DNA of 64,000 nucleotides from Soonwooa sp023440705 (GTDB lineage Bacteria; Bacteroidota; Bacteroidia; Flavobacteriales; Weeksellaceae). Positions within the stretch are counted from its first letter, which is position 1. Each line of letters opens with the position of its first letter. Positions 16,629-25,755 of this stretch are shown in pieces. The position numbers and the translations under genes were made by a program. The notes below the pieces were generated by a model. The model had not been told where the DNA came from. It saw only the letters and a program-made list of their open reading frames with translations, and did not search any database. The stretch spans positions 1 through 64,000 of the forward strand of contig JAEXRP010000100.1 of the NCBI GenBank assembly GCA_023440705.1, written 5' to 3'.

Positions 16629-17270
16629 GTGGTAAGACTTTACGAACAACATGATTGGGTAATTTTTTGCATCTTGGGTTGTATTTTCATCTTCATTTTT
16701 AGTTTTATTTTTCTTCATCGCGATGCTACCATCAAAGAATTTTTACTACTAAAAAAAGACGAGAGCAGCAACGTTGTATTGTCATGGATATTGACGTCCA
16801 TTGTATTTTGCGTGATGTCGACGGTAGCTTTTTCGCAATTTGTACCTGTTGTTCCAAAATTTATTTCAGATTTACAAATCGGTGGATTTGCTCTCAACAA
16901 ATTCGGTTTTGTCTTCATTAGTATTGTTTTATTTTTTTTAATTAAAACAATAATGACCTACTTTTTCTTCACAAGTTTGGGCTACAACAAGCTGCTAATT
17001 AACCTTTATATACTGGCAAACAAGTACTATTTTTTGAGTAGTATTTTGTTAATTATTGCATCTTTTACTTTTTTCTATTTCCCAATAGATGAGTTAAAAT
17101 ACCTTTACATTACGATGATTTCGGTGTTATTTTTATTTATTTTAAAACTATTTCTTTATTGGTTTAACAAACCTCAAACAATGCCAAACGAATGGTATTA
17201 TAAAATTTTGTATATTTGCACCCTCCAAATAGCACCCTTGTTTGTGCTTTGGAAATTTCTTTTTAGCTAA
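16629..17270 (+). CDS. DUF4271 membrane protein
   Basis: The 213-residue product has about six membrane segments and matches DUF4271, a flavobacterial family usually encoded directly upstream of uroporphyrinogen-III synthase; the function is unknown. The start is GTG: no ATG exists near the N-terminus, and the region MVRLYEQHDWVIF precedes the first membrane helix. hemD follows by 24 bases, so the pair is probably one transcript. A role linked to haem synthesis is only suggested by this neighbourhood. Confidence 0.85.
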   Translation: MVRLYEQHDWVIFCILGCIFIFIFSFIFLHRDATIKEFLLLKKDESSNVVLSWILTSIVFCVMSTVAFSQFVPVVPKFISDLQIGGFALNKFGFVFISIVLFFLIKTIMTYFFFTSLGYNKLLINLYILANKYYFLSSILLIIASFTFFYFPIDELKYLYITMISVLFLFILKLFLYWFNKPQTMPNEWYYKILYICTLQIAPLFVLWKFLFS

Positions 17271-17294
17271 TTTATAAAAGACACTCAAAAACAC

Positions 17295-18035
17295 ATGAAA
17301 ATTAAGTCTATATTGGTTTCGCAACCAGCTCCCAAAGAGTCTTCTCCATATTTGGAACTTGCGAAAAAAGAGAAAATAAAAATTGATTTTCGTCCTTTTA
17401 TTCACATCGAAGGTGTGGATGCCAAAGATCTTAGAACCCAAAAAATTGACCTGTCTCAATACACAGGTGTGATTTTTACAAGTAAAAATGCTATTGACAA
17501 TTACTTCCGTCTAGCTCAAGAAATGCGTTTTACAGTGCCTGACACAATGCGTTACATTTGTCAGTCAGAAGCGATCGCTAACTTTATGCAAAAACATATT
17601 GTGTACAGAAAGCGCAAAATTAGTTTCGGTGAAAAAACATTCTCAGATCTTACACCGCTTCTTAAAAAGCACAATACCGAGAAATATCTATTACCTTCAT
17701 CTGACGTTCTTAACGATGACATCCCAAGAACGCTTGACAATGCTGGTGTAGATTGGACACGTGCGATTATGTACCGTACCGTTTGTAGCGACCTAACAGA
17801 TATCGACATTAACGAATATGACATGTTGGTGTTCTTTAGTCCACAAGGGATCAAATCTTTGAAACAAAATTTCCCTAACTACGAGCAAGGTGATAAAAAA
17901 ATCGCTGTATTTGGACCAACGACACAAGCTGCTGCCGAAGAACACGGCTTAAGAGTTGACGTTATGGCTCCAACAAAAGAATCGCCATCGATGACAATGG
18001 CAATTGAAAAATACGTTAGAAGTTTGAACAAATAA
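17295..18035 (+). CDS. hemD: Uroporphyrinogen-III synthase
   Basis: Closes hydroxymethylbilane to uroporphyrinogen III in haem synthesis. The 246-residue length is right for the family. Sequence conservation is low across HemD proteins, but the two-lobe pattern is visible: VSQPAP...PYLELAKK at the N-terminus, GVIFTSKNAIDNYF near residue 57, LLPSSDV near 135, and VFFSPQGIKSLKQ near 178 followed by AVFGPTTQAAAEEHG near 201. The adjacent DUF4271 gene supports the call because this pairing is conserved in Flavobacteriia. Confidence 0.92.
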   Translation: MKIKSILVSQPAPKESSPYLELAKKEKIKIDFRPFIHIEGVDAKDLRTQKIDLSQYTGVIFTSKNAIDNYFRLAQEMRFTVPDTMRYICQSEAIANFMQKHIVYRKRKISFGEKTFSDLTPLLKKHNTEKYLLPSSDVLNDDIPRTLDNAGVDWTRAIMYRTVCSDLTDIDINEYDMLVFFSPQGIKSLKQNFPNYEQGDKKIAVFGPTTQAAAEEHGLRVDVMAPTKESPSMTMAIEKYVRSLNK

Positions 18036-18058
18036 AATCAAACGCATCTATAAATTTA

Positions 18059-18093
18059 CAACCACTTGTCCTACATGGAAGGTGGTTTTTTTA
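18059..18093 (+). terminator. Terminator after hemD
   Basis: ACCACTTGTCC and GGAAGGTGGT form an imperfect stem around a short loop, followed by seven T. Confidence 0.65.
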
Positions 18094-18119
18094 TTAATTT
18101 AGAACTTTAGTTTTTCTAT

Positions 18120-20156
18120 ATGAAAGCGCCTCAAGCAAAGAAAATCGACCATATTATCGAAAAGCACAAAGATGTGCGAAACGACCAATATTATTGGATG
18201 AACCAACGTGAAAATCCTGACGTTTTGCAGTATTTGGAAGATGAAAACAAATTCGCAGATTTTGTAATGCAGGATACTGAAACTTTGCAATCCGAATTGT
18301 TTGAAGAAATGAAAGCGCGCTACAAAAAAGATGACGCATCACTTCCCTATTTTTTCAATGGATATTGGTATATCGTACGTTACGAGGATGGAAAAGACTA
18401 TCCTATTTTCACAAGAAAAAAAGAAAGCTTAGAAGCAGAAGAAGAAATTCTTCTTGACGCAAATCAATTAGCTGATGGTTTAGAGTATTTTGAAATCGGA
18501 AGTTTAACCGTAAGTCCTGATAACAAAATCTTAGCCTTTTCTTACGATAAAGTTGGACGAAGAATTTACGAAATCAACTTTAAGAATTTAGAAACTAAAG
18601 AACTTTACTCCGATAAAATTGAAAATAACACCGGAAAAATTGTTTGGGCAAACGACAACGAACATGTTTTCTATATTACTAAAGATGAAAGCCTACGCGC
18701 TGATAAAGTCTATCGTCATAGATTAGGAGAGTCAGAAAATACATTGGTTTACCACGAAGAAGATGACACTTTTGATGTTGGCTTGTTCAAAACTAAATCT
18801 TTGGACTATATTTTTATCGCGACGTCTAGCACTAACGAGGACGAACAGCGTTTTATCCCAGCAGATAACGTGAACGCAGAATGGAAAATTATCCAACCGA
18901 GAACTGAGGACCTCGAATATTCTGTTGAGCATTACGGCGATTTGTTCTACATTATCACAAATGCGGATGATGCCACGAATTTTAAAATCGTAACAACACC
19001 TGTTTCGCAACCAAGCAAAGAAAACTGGGTTGATTATATTCCGCATCGTGAAGAGGTTTTGTTGGAAGGTTTTGAAATCTTTAAAAATTATTTTGTCATT
19101 GAAGAAAGAACGGAAGGCCTTTTACAAATTAAAATCATCAACAACGATACAGGAAGTTCACATTACTTAGAATTTTCAGACCCAACTTATACCGCCTACA
19201 TCGGCATCAATTTAGAATTTGACACCAAAATCTTGCGTTACGGATATACGTCTTTAACCAAACCAAACTCGACTTTTGAATACGATATGGAAACCGAAAC
19301 TTCAACATTATTAAAACAGCAAGAAGTTTTGGGAGGAAAATTTGATGCTGACAATTATATTTCTGAAAGAATTTGGGCAACTGCTCGCGATGGTAAAAAA
19401 ATTCCTATTTCTTTAGTTTATCATAAAAACACAGAAAAAAAATCAGACACGCCTTTATTACTTTATGGTTACGGAAGTTATGGAGTGACGATCGATGCGA
19501 GTTTTTCGAATGTTAGATTATCGCTTTTGGATCGAGGTTTCATTTATGCTATCGCGCACATCCGAGGTGGAGAATATCTTGGTCGCGAATGGTACGAAGA
19601 CGGAAAAATGCTTCAAAAGAAAAATACTTTTACCGACTTTATCGATGCTGGAAAATATTTAACAGAAATCAATTACACATCTCCAAAACATCTTTATGCT
19701 ATGGGCGGAAGTGCGGGAGGACTTTTGATGGGCGCTGTTATTAATATAGAACCAAAACTTTTCGCAGGTGTTGTGGCGCAAGTTCCGTTTGTGGATGTTG
19801 TAACGACAATGTTGGATGACAGCATTCCTTTAACGACGGGAGAATACGACGAATGGGGAAATCCAAATGAGGAAGAATATTATCAATACATGAAATCATA
19901 TTCGCCGTATGATAATATTGTGGCGCAAGATTATCCAAATATGCTAATCACAACAGGCTTCCACGATTCGCAAGTACAATATTGGGAACCAGCAAAATGG
20001 ACAGCAAAACTTAGAGATTTAAAAACCGATGATAATATATTAATCTTCAAAACCGATATGACATCTGGTCATGGCGGCGCAAGTGGCAGATTCGAAAGCT
20101 TAAAAGAAATCGCTTTGGAATATGCTTTCCTTTTAAAAATTGAAAATAAGAATTAA
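18120..20156 (+). CDS. S9 family peptidase (oligopeptidase B type)
   Basis: Serine oligopeptidase of the prolyl-oligopeptidase clan; the sequence looks closest to oligopeptidase B, which cuts short peptides after basic residues. The 678-residue protein has no signal peptide. The N-terminal beta-propeller covers about residues 70-400 and the hydrolase domain the rest, with the nucleophile in GGSAGG (Ser531), the acid in FHDSQV (Asp616) and the base in SGHGG (His651). It is followed after one base by a small unknown gene and is probably co-transcribed with it. Confidence 0.93.
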   Translation: MKAPQAKKIDHIIEKHKDVRNDQYYWMNQRENPDVLQYLEDENKFADFVMQDTETLQSELFEEMKARYKKDDASLPYFFNGYWYIVRYEDGKDYPIFTRKKESLEAEEEILLDANQLADGLEYFEIGSLTVSPDNKILAFSYDKVGRRIYEINFKNLETKELYSDKIENNTGKIVWANDNEHVFYITKDESLRADKVYRHRLGESENTLVYHEEDDTFDVGLFKTKSLDYIFIATSSTNEDEQRFIPADNVNAEWKIIQPRTEDLEYSVEHYGDLFYIITNADDATNFKIVTTPVSQPSKENWVDYIPHREEVLLEGFEIFKNYFVIEERTEGLLQIKIINNDTGSSHYLEFSDPTYTAYIGINLEFDTKILRYGYTSLTKPNSTFEYDMETETSTLLKQQEVLGGKFDADNYISERIWATARDGKKIPISLVYHKNTEKKSDTPLLLYGYGSYGVTIDASFSNVRLSLLDRGFIYAIAHIRGGEYLGREWYEDGKMLQKKNTFTDFIDAGKYLTEINYTSPKHLYAMGGSAGGLLMGAVINIEPKLFAGVVAQVPFVDVVTTMLDDSIPLTTGEYDEWGNPNEEEYYQYMKSYSPYDNIVAQDYPNMLITTGFHDSQVQYWEPAKWTAKLRDLKTDDNILIFKTDMTSGHGGASGRFESLKEIALEYAFLLKIENKN

Positions 20157-20157
20157 T

Positions 20158-20502
20158 ATGAATGAAGCAGAAATCTGGAAAAAGATAGAATCTTTTTTCG
20201 AAAATAATTTCGATACAGAAAAAAATCCACCTATTGAAAGCATGCTTTTCTTAATTGGCGTGCAAGAGCTTGGCAGTGGACAACAAAAATATACAAAAGA
20301 CGACAAGGTTAACCTCATCCACATCGCAGTTTGCAGACTTTTGGAGCCTTTTGGTTATTACAAATTTTCACATTATGTTGATGGTTGGCCGCAATACGAC
20401 GAAACGGACAATCTCCCCGAACTAAAACCAAACGAGCAAAGTATCTTGATGCGAAAAGCGATTGTACAATACTTTTTGGATGAAGAAATCCCTTTGGACT
20501 AG
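20158..20502 (+). CDS. Small conserved protein of unknown function
   Basis: The 114-residue soluble protein is acidic, with a Trp/Tyr-rich centre (YYKFSHYVDGWPQYDE) and the N-terminus MNEAEIWKKIESFFE. I recall similar hypothetical proteins in Flavobacteriia but know no function. I chose the ATG just after the peptidase stop codon; a TTG six codons upstream overlaps that gene and is less likely. It is probably translated with the S9 peptidase. Confidence 0.75.
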   Translation: MNEAEIWKKIESFFENNFDTEKNPPIESMLFLIGVQELGSGQQKYTKDDKVNLIHIAVCRLLEPFGYYKFSHYVDGWPQYDETDNLPELKPNEQSILMRKAIVQYFLDEEIPLD

Positions 20503-20654
20503 CTTGAATTTCAACTCATTCTAAGCGATCACATTTACGATTCACGAAAAAATGTTAAAAAAATAAGATTTAAGAAACAAAATTTATTTTTTTAGCACAA
20601 TATTTGTTATCTGCATATAGAATCGTTTAATTTTAACTTTTCAAAAACAATTCA

Positions 20655-22193
20655 ATGAACAATAAATTCATTCCGATCATCTCTGTTTTTATGACGATAT
20701 CACTTATTGTGTTCGTCTCTTTGCAGTTATATTGGATTAAAGAATTATATGGCGCGCTGGAGCAAGATTTTTCTAATAAAGTCTATTCTGCGTTAGAAAC
20801 TTCTTCAGAAAAAATACAAGAATTGGAAGTTGACAAGTATTACAACAAAGATTTTACAAACTTAAAATCAGAAATTGTAAGCAACAATCAGCCAACGCAG
20901 ACTTATATTCAGCAGACTAAAGATTCTGCAAACAGAACGTCGATTTTGTTTCAAAAAAGCATTATCGAAAAGCAACAAATCCCGATTTCCAAACAAGGTG
21001 ACTCTTTGAATATCACCAAGTTATATAAGGATGAAGGTTTGTACAAAATTAAAAAACAAAGTCCAGAGCTACTGACTTCACAAATCGGTAAAGACCTAGA
21101 CAACAGCACATTACAACTGAAAGAATTTGCAAAACTAAATGCCAGCAATCTTCCAATTGAACAACGTGTTGACAACAAAACCATTGATTCTGTTTTAACA
21201 AAAGAATTAAAATTAAAAGGTATTGACACCAAAATAGGCTTTGGCGTTATCGATAAAACCAACAAGTTAACAACGATTAGCAACAACACCTATTTGGATC
21301 AAAAAGATAAAACCAACTACACATATCCACTTTTCACAAACAGTAAAGACCAAACATTGTACACGTTGGCTTTGGTGTTTCCGAGAAAAGACTACTCGTT
21401 GGTGAGACATAATTTGCCAATGTTGGTTGGGACTTTTGTGTCGTTGTTAACGATTTTGGGGATTTATATTATTTCCATCAATTATATGATGCGTCAGAAG
21501 AAAATCGCCGATGTCAAAACAGACTTTATCAATAATATGTCACACGAATTCAAAACGCCTTTGGCAACGATTTCGGTGGCGACAGATTCTTTATCAAACG
21601 ATAAAATAGCAACGGATCCAGACAAGGTCAAATACTATTCTAGCTTGATAAAACAAGAGAATCTAAGAATGAAAAAGCAAGTCGAAAACGTTCTTAATAT
21701 GTCAAAATTGGAACGTAACGAGATGCAACTATTTTTAAAAGAAACCAACGTCCGTGAGTTGATTAAGAAGATTACTGAATCTTTCAAATTAATTGTTGAA
21801 GAACGTCAAGGTATATTAACAACCAACTTTACAGCGGAGAAATATAATTTTAAAATAGATGAATTCCATTTTTCGAATGCCTTGGTTAACTTATTAGATA
21901 ACGCCAACAAGTATTCGCCAGACACGCCAGAAATTACTATTAAAACTAGAAATGATGGTAATTGGTATGTCATCGAAATTTCTGACAAAGGCATGGGAAT
22001 GGACGCAGAAAACAAAGCAAAGATTTTTGAAAAATTCTTCCGCGAAGAGACTGGCAACATCCACAATGTTAAAGGTCAGGGACTTGGACTTTCTTATGTT
22101 AAAAAAATCATAGAAATCCACCATGGACAAATACAAGTAGAATCTCAAAAAGGAAAAGGTAGCACATTTATTGTTAAACTGCCTATGAGTTAA
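20655..22193 (+). CDS. Sensor histidine kinase
   Basis: Membrane sensor kinase of a two-component pair with the next gene. The 512-residue protein has membrane segments at about 6-27 and 255-277 flanking a periplasmic sensor region of some 225 residues rich in Lys, Asn and Thr without a recognisable fold. The dimerisation domain holds MSHEFKTPLATI with the phospho-accepting His297; the ATPase domain has the N box NALVNLLDNANKYSP, the G1 box SDKGMGM and GQGLGLSY. The layout resembles the RprX/RprY pair of Bacteroidota, but that is not proven here. Confidence 0.93.
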   Translation: MNNKFIPIISVFMTISLIVFVSLQLYWIKELYGALEQDFSNKVYSALETSSEKIQELEVDKYYNKDFTNLKSEIVSNNQPTQTYIQQTKDSANRTSILFQKSIIEKQQIPISKQGDSLNITKLYKDEGLYKIKKQSPELLTSQIGKDLDNSTLQLKEFAKLNASNLPIEQRVDNKTIDSVLTKELKLKGIDTKIGFGVIDKTNKLTTISNNTYLDQKDKTNYTYPLFTNSKDQTLYTLALVFPRKDYSLVRHNLPMLVGTFVSLLTILGIYIISINYMMRQKKIADVKTDFINNMSHEFKTPLATISVATDSLSNDKIATDPDKVKYYSSLIKQENLRMKKQVENVLNMSKLERNEMQLFLKETNVRELIKKITESFKLIVEERQGILTTNFTAEKYNFKIDEFHFSNALVNLLDNANKYSPDTPEITIKTRNDGNWYVIEISDKGMGMDAENKAKIFEKFFREETGNIHNVKGQGLGLSYVKKIIEIHHGQIQVESQKGKGSTFIVKLPMS

Positions 22194-22259
22194 AATACAA
22201 ATCAAATAATCAAATAAAATAGGAAGCAATTCCGATTAACCAATTAAAATATTAAGGCT

Positions 22260-22946
22260 ATGAGCAACAGAATATTATTAGTAGAAGACGATCAAAGTTT
22301 TGGTGCAGTTCTTAAAGATTATCTTAGCATCAACAACTTCGAGGTGACTTTGGCAACAGACGGAGAAATGGGTCTTAAAGAATTCACAGAGAAAGAGTTC
22401 GACATCTGTATTTTCGACGTAATGATGCCGAAAAAAGATGGTTTTAGCCTTGCTGAAGACGTTAAAAAAATTGATAAAAACACACCGATTATCTTCTTAA
22501 CTGCTCGTAACATGAGAGAAGATATCTTGAAGGGTTATCAAATTGGTGCTGACGATTATATCACAAAACCATTTGATACAGAGCTTCTTCTTTATAAGAT
22601 TAAAGCAATTCTGCAAAGAAGTGCGGTTTTAGAAAACGAAGATCAGGAGCAATTCAAGATTAGTGATATTTTCTTCGATTCTATGTTAAGACAACTGCGT
22701 GTTGGCGAAAAAGAATACAAGCTTTCTCCAAAAGAGAACGAGCTTCTTAAGCTACTTTGCTTACATCGTAACGACTTCATGCCTAGAGACTTAGCCCTTA
22801 GAAAAATCTGGAAAAAAGAAAATTATTTTACCGCAAGAAGTATGGACGTGTATATTGCTAAACTGAGAAAACTTCTTAAAGATGACGAAGGTTTAGAAAT
22901 TATCAATGTTCATGGTGAAGGTTTCCGACTATTAGTGAAAAACTAA
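22260..22946 (+). CDS. OmpR-type response regulator
   Basis: DNA-binding partner of the upstream kinase. The 228-residue protein has a receiver domain with the acidic pair ED10-11, the phospho-acceptor Asp53 (FDVMMPKKDG), Thr in FLTARN near 81 and Lys in TKPFD near 103, then a winged-helix output domain of the OmpR/PhoB class from about residue 130 (ENELLKLLCLHRNDF, MDVYIAKLRKLL, NVHGEGFRL). It follows the kinase gene by 66 bases. Confidence 0.95.
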   Translation: MSNRILLVEDDQSFGAVLKDYLSINNFEVTLATDGEMGLKEFTEKEFDICIFDVMMPKKDGFSLAEDVKKIDKNTPIIFLTARNMREDILKGYQIGADDYITKPFDTELLLYKIKAILQRSAVLENEDQEQFKISDIFFDSMLRQLRVGEKEYKLSPKENELLKLLCLHRNDFMPRDLALRKIWKKENYFTARSMDVYIAKLRKLLKDDEGLEIINVHGEGFRLLVKN

Positions 22947-22976
22947 TTCTTTTGTATCTTTGAGAAAATATAAGTT

Positions 22977-23420
22977 ATGAAATCTCAAATTTTAAGTCTA
23001 GCAATAATCTGCGTTTCGGTTATTTCTTGTGGGAAGAATGATAAAATTTCTCCAACACCAGATAGCAAATCAACTGAAGTTGCAAAAGTTGATAGCACGA
23101 ATACAGAAGCAAAAACTGAAGTTGCGCAGCCAAATCAAGTTCAAGTTGCAGCACCTGCACCAACAACTGCAGGACTAAACCCAGAACATGGCATGCCTGG
23201 CCACCGTTGCGATATTCCTGTTGGACAACCACTAAACTCGGCACCAGCGCCAGCACCTACTGTTGGGATGAATCCAGCGCCAACGGTGCAGCAGATTACG
23301 CCAGTTGCACCGCAACAACCTGCTACACCACAAGCGATTGGACCAAAACCGGCGCTTAATCCGGCACATGGAGAACCCCATCATGACTGTGCAATACCAG
23401 TTGGAGATCCACTTACTTAA
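22977..23420 (+). CDS. Lipoprotein with two copies of a His/Cys/Pro motif
   Basis: The 147-residue product has a lipoprotein signal (SLAIICVSVISCGKN, lipobox Cys at residue 18), a Thr/Glu/Lys-rich linker and long Pro/Ala/Gln low-complexity stretches. The motif NPxHGxPxHxCxIPVGxPL occurs twice, near residues 69-86 and at the C-terminus near 129-146; it combines two His and one Cys per copy, which would suit metal or haem binding, though this is only inference. I have seen the motif in other Bacteroidota hypothetical proteins. It follows the response regulator by 30 bases. Confidence 0.8.
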   Translation: MKSQILSLAIICVSVISCGKNDKISPTPDSKSTEVAKVDSTNTEAKTEVAQPNQVQVAAPAPTTAGLNPEHGMPGHRCDIPVGQPLNSAPAPAPTVGMNPAPTVQQITPVAPQQPATPQAIGPKPALNPAHGEPHHDCAIPVGDPLT

Positions 23421-23426
23421 CAATAT

Positions 23427-23452
23427 AAAGCCTGCTAATTGCAGGCTTTTTT
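23427..23452 (+). terminator. Terminator after the His/Cys-motif lipoprotein gene
   Basis: AAAGCCTGC and GCAGGCTTT form a perfect stem around TAATT, followed by T's; it lies 6 bases after the stop codon. Confidence 0.85.
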
Positions 23453-23466
23453 ATCAATAATCTATT

Positions 23467-24342
23467 ATGCTACGTTATTTAATATTTAGTTTTTTATTTA
23501 CGATTGGATTTGTCAATGCGCAAAGCGACGTCGCTTATGCTTATGTTGACAATGGCTTGTATGCGAATTCGGTTTTTAATCATCAAAAAAATGAAATGGT
23601 TAAAGTCTATGTTGACCAAACCAAAATACGTGAGCTTCCAACCTTGACATCAAAAGTTGTCGACAGTGTTTCGCATAACAAAAGTTTAAAAATTATAGAA
23701 GTGACTGGCGCTGTTACGCAACTTGGTGAACGAGCAGCAAATTGGTTACGCGTTGCATATGACAATAAAACTGGTTTTATCTGGAGTGGCAACCTCGCAA
23801 TTTCTCAGTTTTCAAAAGACGGTGTTGACATTCTGTTTGGTATTCCTTCAACGGAAACAAAAATAAATCCTGATAATATTAGTTACAAAGGTCTTGTTGG
23901 CGGCATCAAATATTTTAAAAATGAAAATTTGGTTTCAGAAAAGAATTTCGATGCTGGAACCACAGAAAATCTTAGTGCACATACTTTAACCGTTGAAAAA
24001 GCTATACGATTAAAAAATATTGACTATACTATTAACACGATGGTTTCGGGAGAAGCTTGTGGTATCCCAACCTATGAGCAGACGATTTTTGTGACTAAAG
24101 ATAATTTGATATTGTTACCGAAAACCGAAAGTGTTGCTGATGGCGGAATTTTCTATCATTCCGAAAGCATCGAATTGCCGAGTGCAGAAAACAAACTAAA
24201 CAATCAGTTCTATTATATTTTAGAAAAAGGACAAACCGATGATAACGAAGTGACGACTGGCGAAAAGATAAAAAACCTTTATCAGTGGGACGGTCAAGAT
24301 TATAAAAATATTAAAACAATAAAAGAAGCCATCAAATCATGA
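23467..24342 (+). CDS. Secreted SH3-domain protein
   Basis: The 291-residue product has a signal peptide (MLRYLIFSFLFTIGFVNAQ) and then a bacterial SH3-like region at about residues 45-105 (VDQTKIRELPTLTSKVVDSV ... RVAYDNKTGFIW), a fold often found in cell-wall-binding proteins. The remaining 180 residues are not recognised. A terminator overlaps its stop codon, and the next gene converges on it. Confidence 0.8.
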   Translation: MLRYLIFSFLFTIGFVNAQSDVAYAYVDNGLYANSVFNHQKNEMVKVYVDQTKIRELPTLTSKVVDSVSHNKSLKIIEVTGAVTQLGERAANWLRVAYDNKTGFIWSGNLAISQFSKDGVDILFGIPSTETKINPDNISYKGLVGGIKYFKNENLVSEKNFDAGTTENLSAHTLTVEKAIRLKNIDYTINTMVSGEACGIPTYEQTIFVTKDNLILLPKTESVADGGIFYHSESIELPSAENKLNNQFYYILEKGQTDDNEVTTGEKIKNLYQWDGQDYKNIKTIKEAIKS

Positions 24343-24353
24343 TGGCTTCCTTT
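24325..24353 (+). terminator. Terminator overlapping the SH3 gene stop codon
   Basis: GAAGCCATCA and TGATGGCTTC form a perfect 10-pair stem with a 5-base loop, followed by CTTT; the TGA stop codon of the gene lies in the right arm. The weak T-run lowers confidence. Confidence 0.65.
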
Positions 24354-24368
24354 CAATTATTATTTAAT

Positions 24369-25154
24369 CTATTGCTTTGCAAGAACCTCGTTTGACAAAG
24401 GCTCTGCCACCTTCAACCACTCGGATTGTGAAAGATAATTTTGATCTGGATAATAGATAAACAGACAAGACTTATCTTTAATTCTATCAATAATTGGTGC
24501 AGCCAAAGCTCTTGGCACAGCTGGACAACCCCAACTTCTACCCAATCTTTTTTCGGATTTTATAAAATCCTCACTTACATAATCGGCGCCATGCATTACA
24601 ATAGCGCGCTTCATAGCGGCATCATTGTAACCCTTGTCCATCCCAACTAATCGTAAAGAATAGCCATTGTCACCGTTATAAGTTGTTTCAGTCACATAAA
24701 ATCCCAGACTAGATTGGTGAGAATTTTCTGTGTTCGAAAAGTTAGTAGCGAATTCTTCGCCCGTCCCTTTACCATGTGCAACCAATGAGTTAAAAAGCAC
24801 AGTTTTCGTTTCTACATCAATAACCCAAAGTCTCTTTTTGTTAGACGAAAGGCTAAAATCGCAGATACTTAACAATCTCGCATCTTCGTTAAGTGCGCCA
24901 GATTTTTTTAAATTTTGAAACCCTAAATAAGCTTTATTAAAAACCTCAAAATTTAAAACATCATTACCTTCAAAAGAAATCGAATTGTAGATCGTTTCTG
25001 CTGTTGTTGTTTTGTTTTCTTCTTTGTTTTTTTCGACCACAACTGTCTTGTGAGTTTTTTCAGTTTTAGCCGAAGTTGTTTCGATTTTTGTATTGGGATA
25101 AAAAGATGTTCCTAACAAAAACACTGAACAAAGAAAAATTGGGAGTCTCTTCAT
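24369..25154 (-). CDS. Murein L,D-transpeptidase catalytic-domain family protein
   Basis: Secreted protein of the YkuD-like L,D-transpeptidase superfamily, in the branch common in Bacteroidota; it would act on peptidoglycan in the periplasm. The 261-residue product has a signal peptide (MKRLPIFLCSVFLLGTSFYP), a Lys/Glu/Thr linker, then the catalytic domain from about residue 90: LWVIDVET, VAHGKGTG, and the active-site region IVMHGADYV ... RLGRSWGCPAVPR, which provides the conserved His and Cys. Confidence 0.88.
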   Translation of the reverse strand: MKRLPIFLCSVFLLGTSFYPNTKIETTSAKTEKTHKTVVVEKNKEENKTTTAETIYNSISFEGNDVLNFEVFNKAYLGFQNLKKSGALNEDARLLSICDFSLSSNKKRLWVIDVETKTVLFNSLVAHGKGTGEEFATNFSNTENSHQSSLGFYVTETTYNGDNGYSLRLVGMDKGYNDAAMKRAIVMHGADYVSEDFIKSEKRLGRSWGCPAVPRALAAPIIDRIKDKSCLFIYYPDQNYLSQSEWLKVAEPLSNEVLAKQ

Positions 25155-25176
25155 ATATACTTTACATTTGCGAGGG

Positions 25177-25202
25177 CAAAATTACAATTATAAGATTATC
25201 AA
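25177..25202 (-). promoter_or_regulatory. Candidate promoter of the L,D-transpeptidase gene
   Basis: On the minus strand TTG (25200-25202) precedes TAATTTTG (25177-25184) with a 15-base gap. The -7 box matches TAnnTTTG fully. Confidence 0.4.
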
Positions 25203-25279
25203 TGAATTATATATTACGAAGTTTAACTAAACTTTAATAATTTTTAACTAAAACGAATTTTCATCTATTATATTTTTTG

Positions 25280-25287
25280 TAAGTTTG
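25280..25287 (+). promoter_or_regulatory. Candidate -7 box of the metal locus
   Basis: TAAGTTTG matches TAnnTTTG and lies 20 bases before the ATG of the Cys-rich protein. It places the upstream GTG codon at the predicted transcription start, which argues for the ATG as the true start. Confidence 0.5.
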
Positions 25288-25306
25288 CAATCAAGTGTTA
25301 AAACAA

Positions 25307-25687
25307 ATGTTCAGAAAGTTACTATTTTTCGTTAGTCTGTTCTGTTTGGGAAGTATGGTTTTCCCAATGCAGGTTATCGAACTTTCTATTGCTGATGACA
25401 CTTGTTGCGAAATGACAACCAACTCTGATGATTGTTGTACAAAGCACTCTGAAGAAAAAGACGCTTGTCATACAGACTCCAAATCGGACAACTCCAAAGA
25501 CTCTTGTCAAGACCATTGTCAGCAATGTCATACTTGTCATAGTTGCTACATGCCGTTATTTTTAACAGATTTTAACGCAAAGAATAGTCTTGCTAATGTT
25601 TTTAACACTCAAAAAACTTTTGGGTATTCTTTTAATTTCATTAATAATAATTTCTTTAACATTTGGCAACCGCCTAAAATAGCTTAA
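25307..25687 (+). CDS. Small secreted Cys/His-rich protein
   Basis: The 126-residue product has a hydrophobic signal region (residues 4-22) followed by a dense Cys/His/Asp region (about 31-85) with two CC pairs, DHCQQCHTCHSCYMP and several single Cys; the C-terminus ends WQPPKIA. The pattern recalls the small HYC_CC_PP-type proteins of Bacteroidota but the HYC element is missing. Together with the next two genes (HMA protein and HMA-TonB receptor) it suggests metal, perhaps copper, binding. The ATG is chosen over a GTG four codons upstream because of the promoter position. Confidence 0.75.
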   Translation: MFRKLLFFVSLFCLGSMVFPMQVIELSIADDTCCEMTTNSDDCCTKHSEEKDACHTDSKSDNSKDSCQDHCQQCHTCHSCYMPLFLTDFNAKNSLANVFNTQKTFGYSFNFINNNFFNIWQPPKIA

Positions 25688-25755
25688 TTGTATTATCACA
25701 GGCTTGAAAAGTAGTTTTTCGAGCGAATTTTATTATCAATTAAATTATTTTAAAA

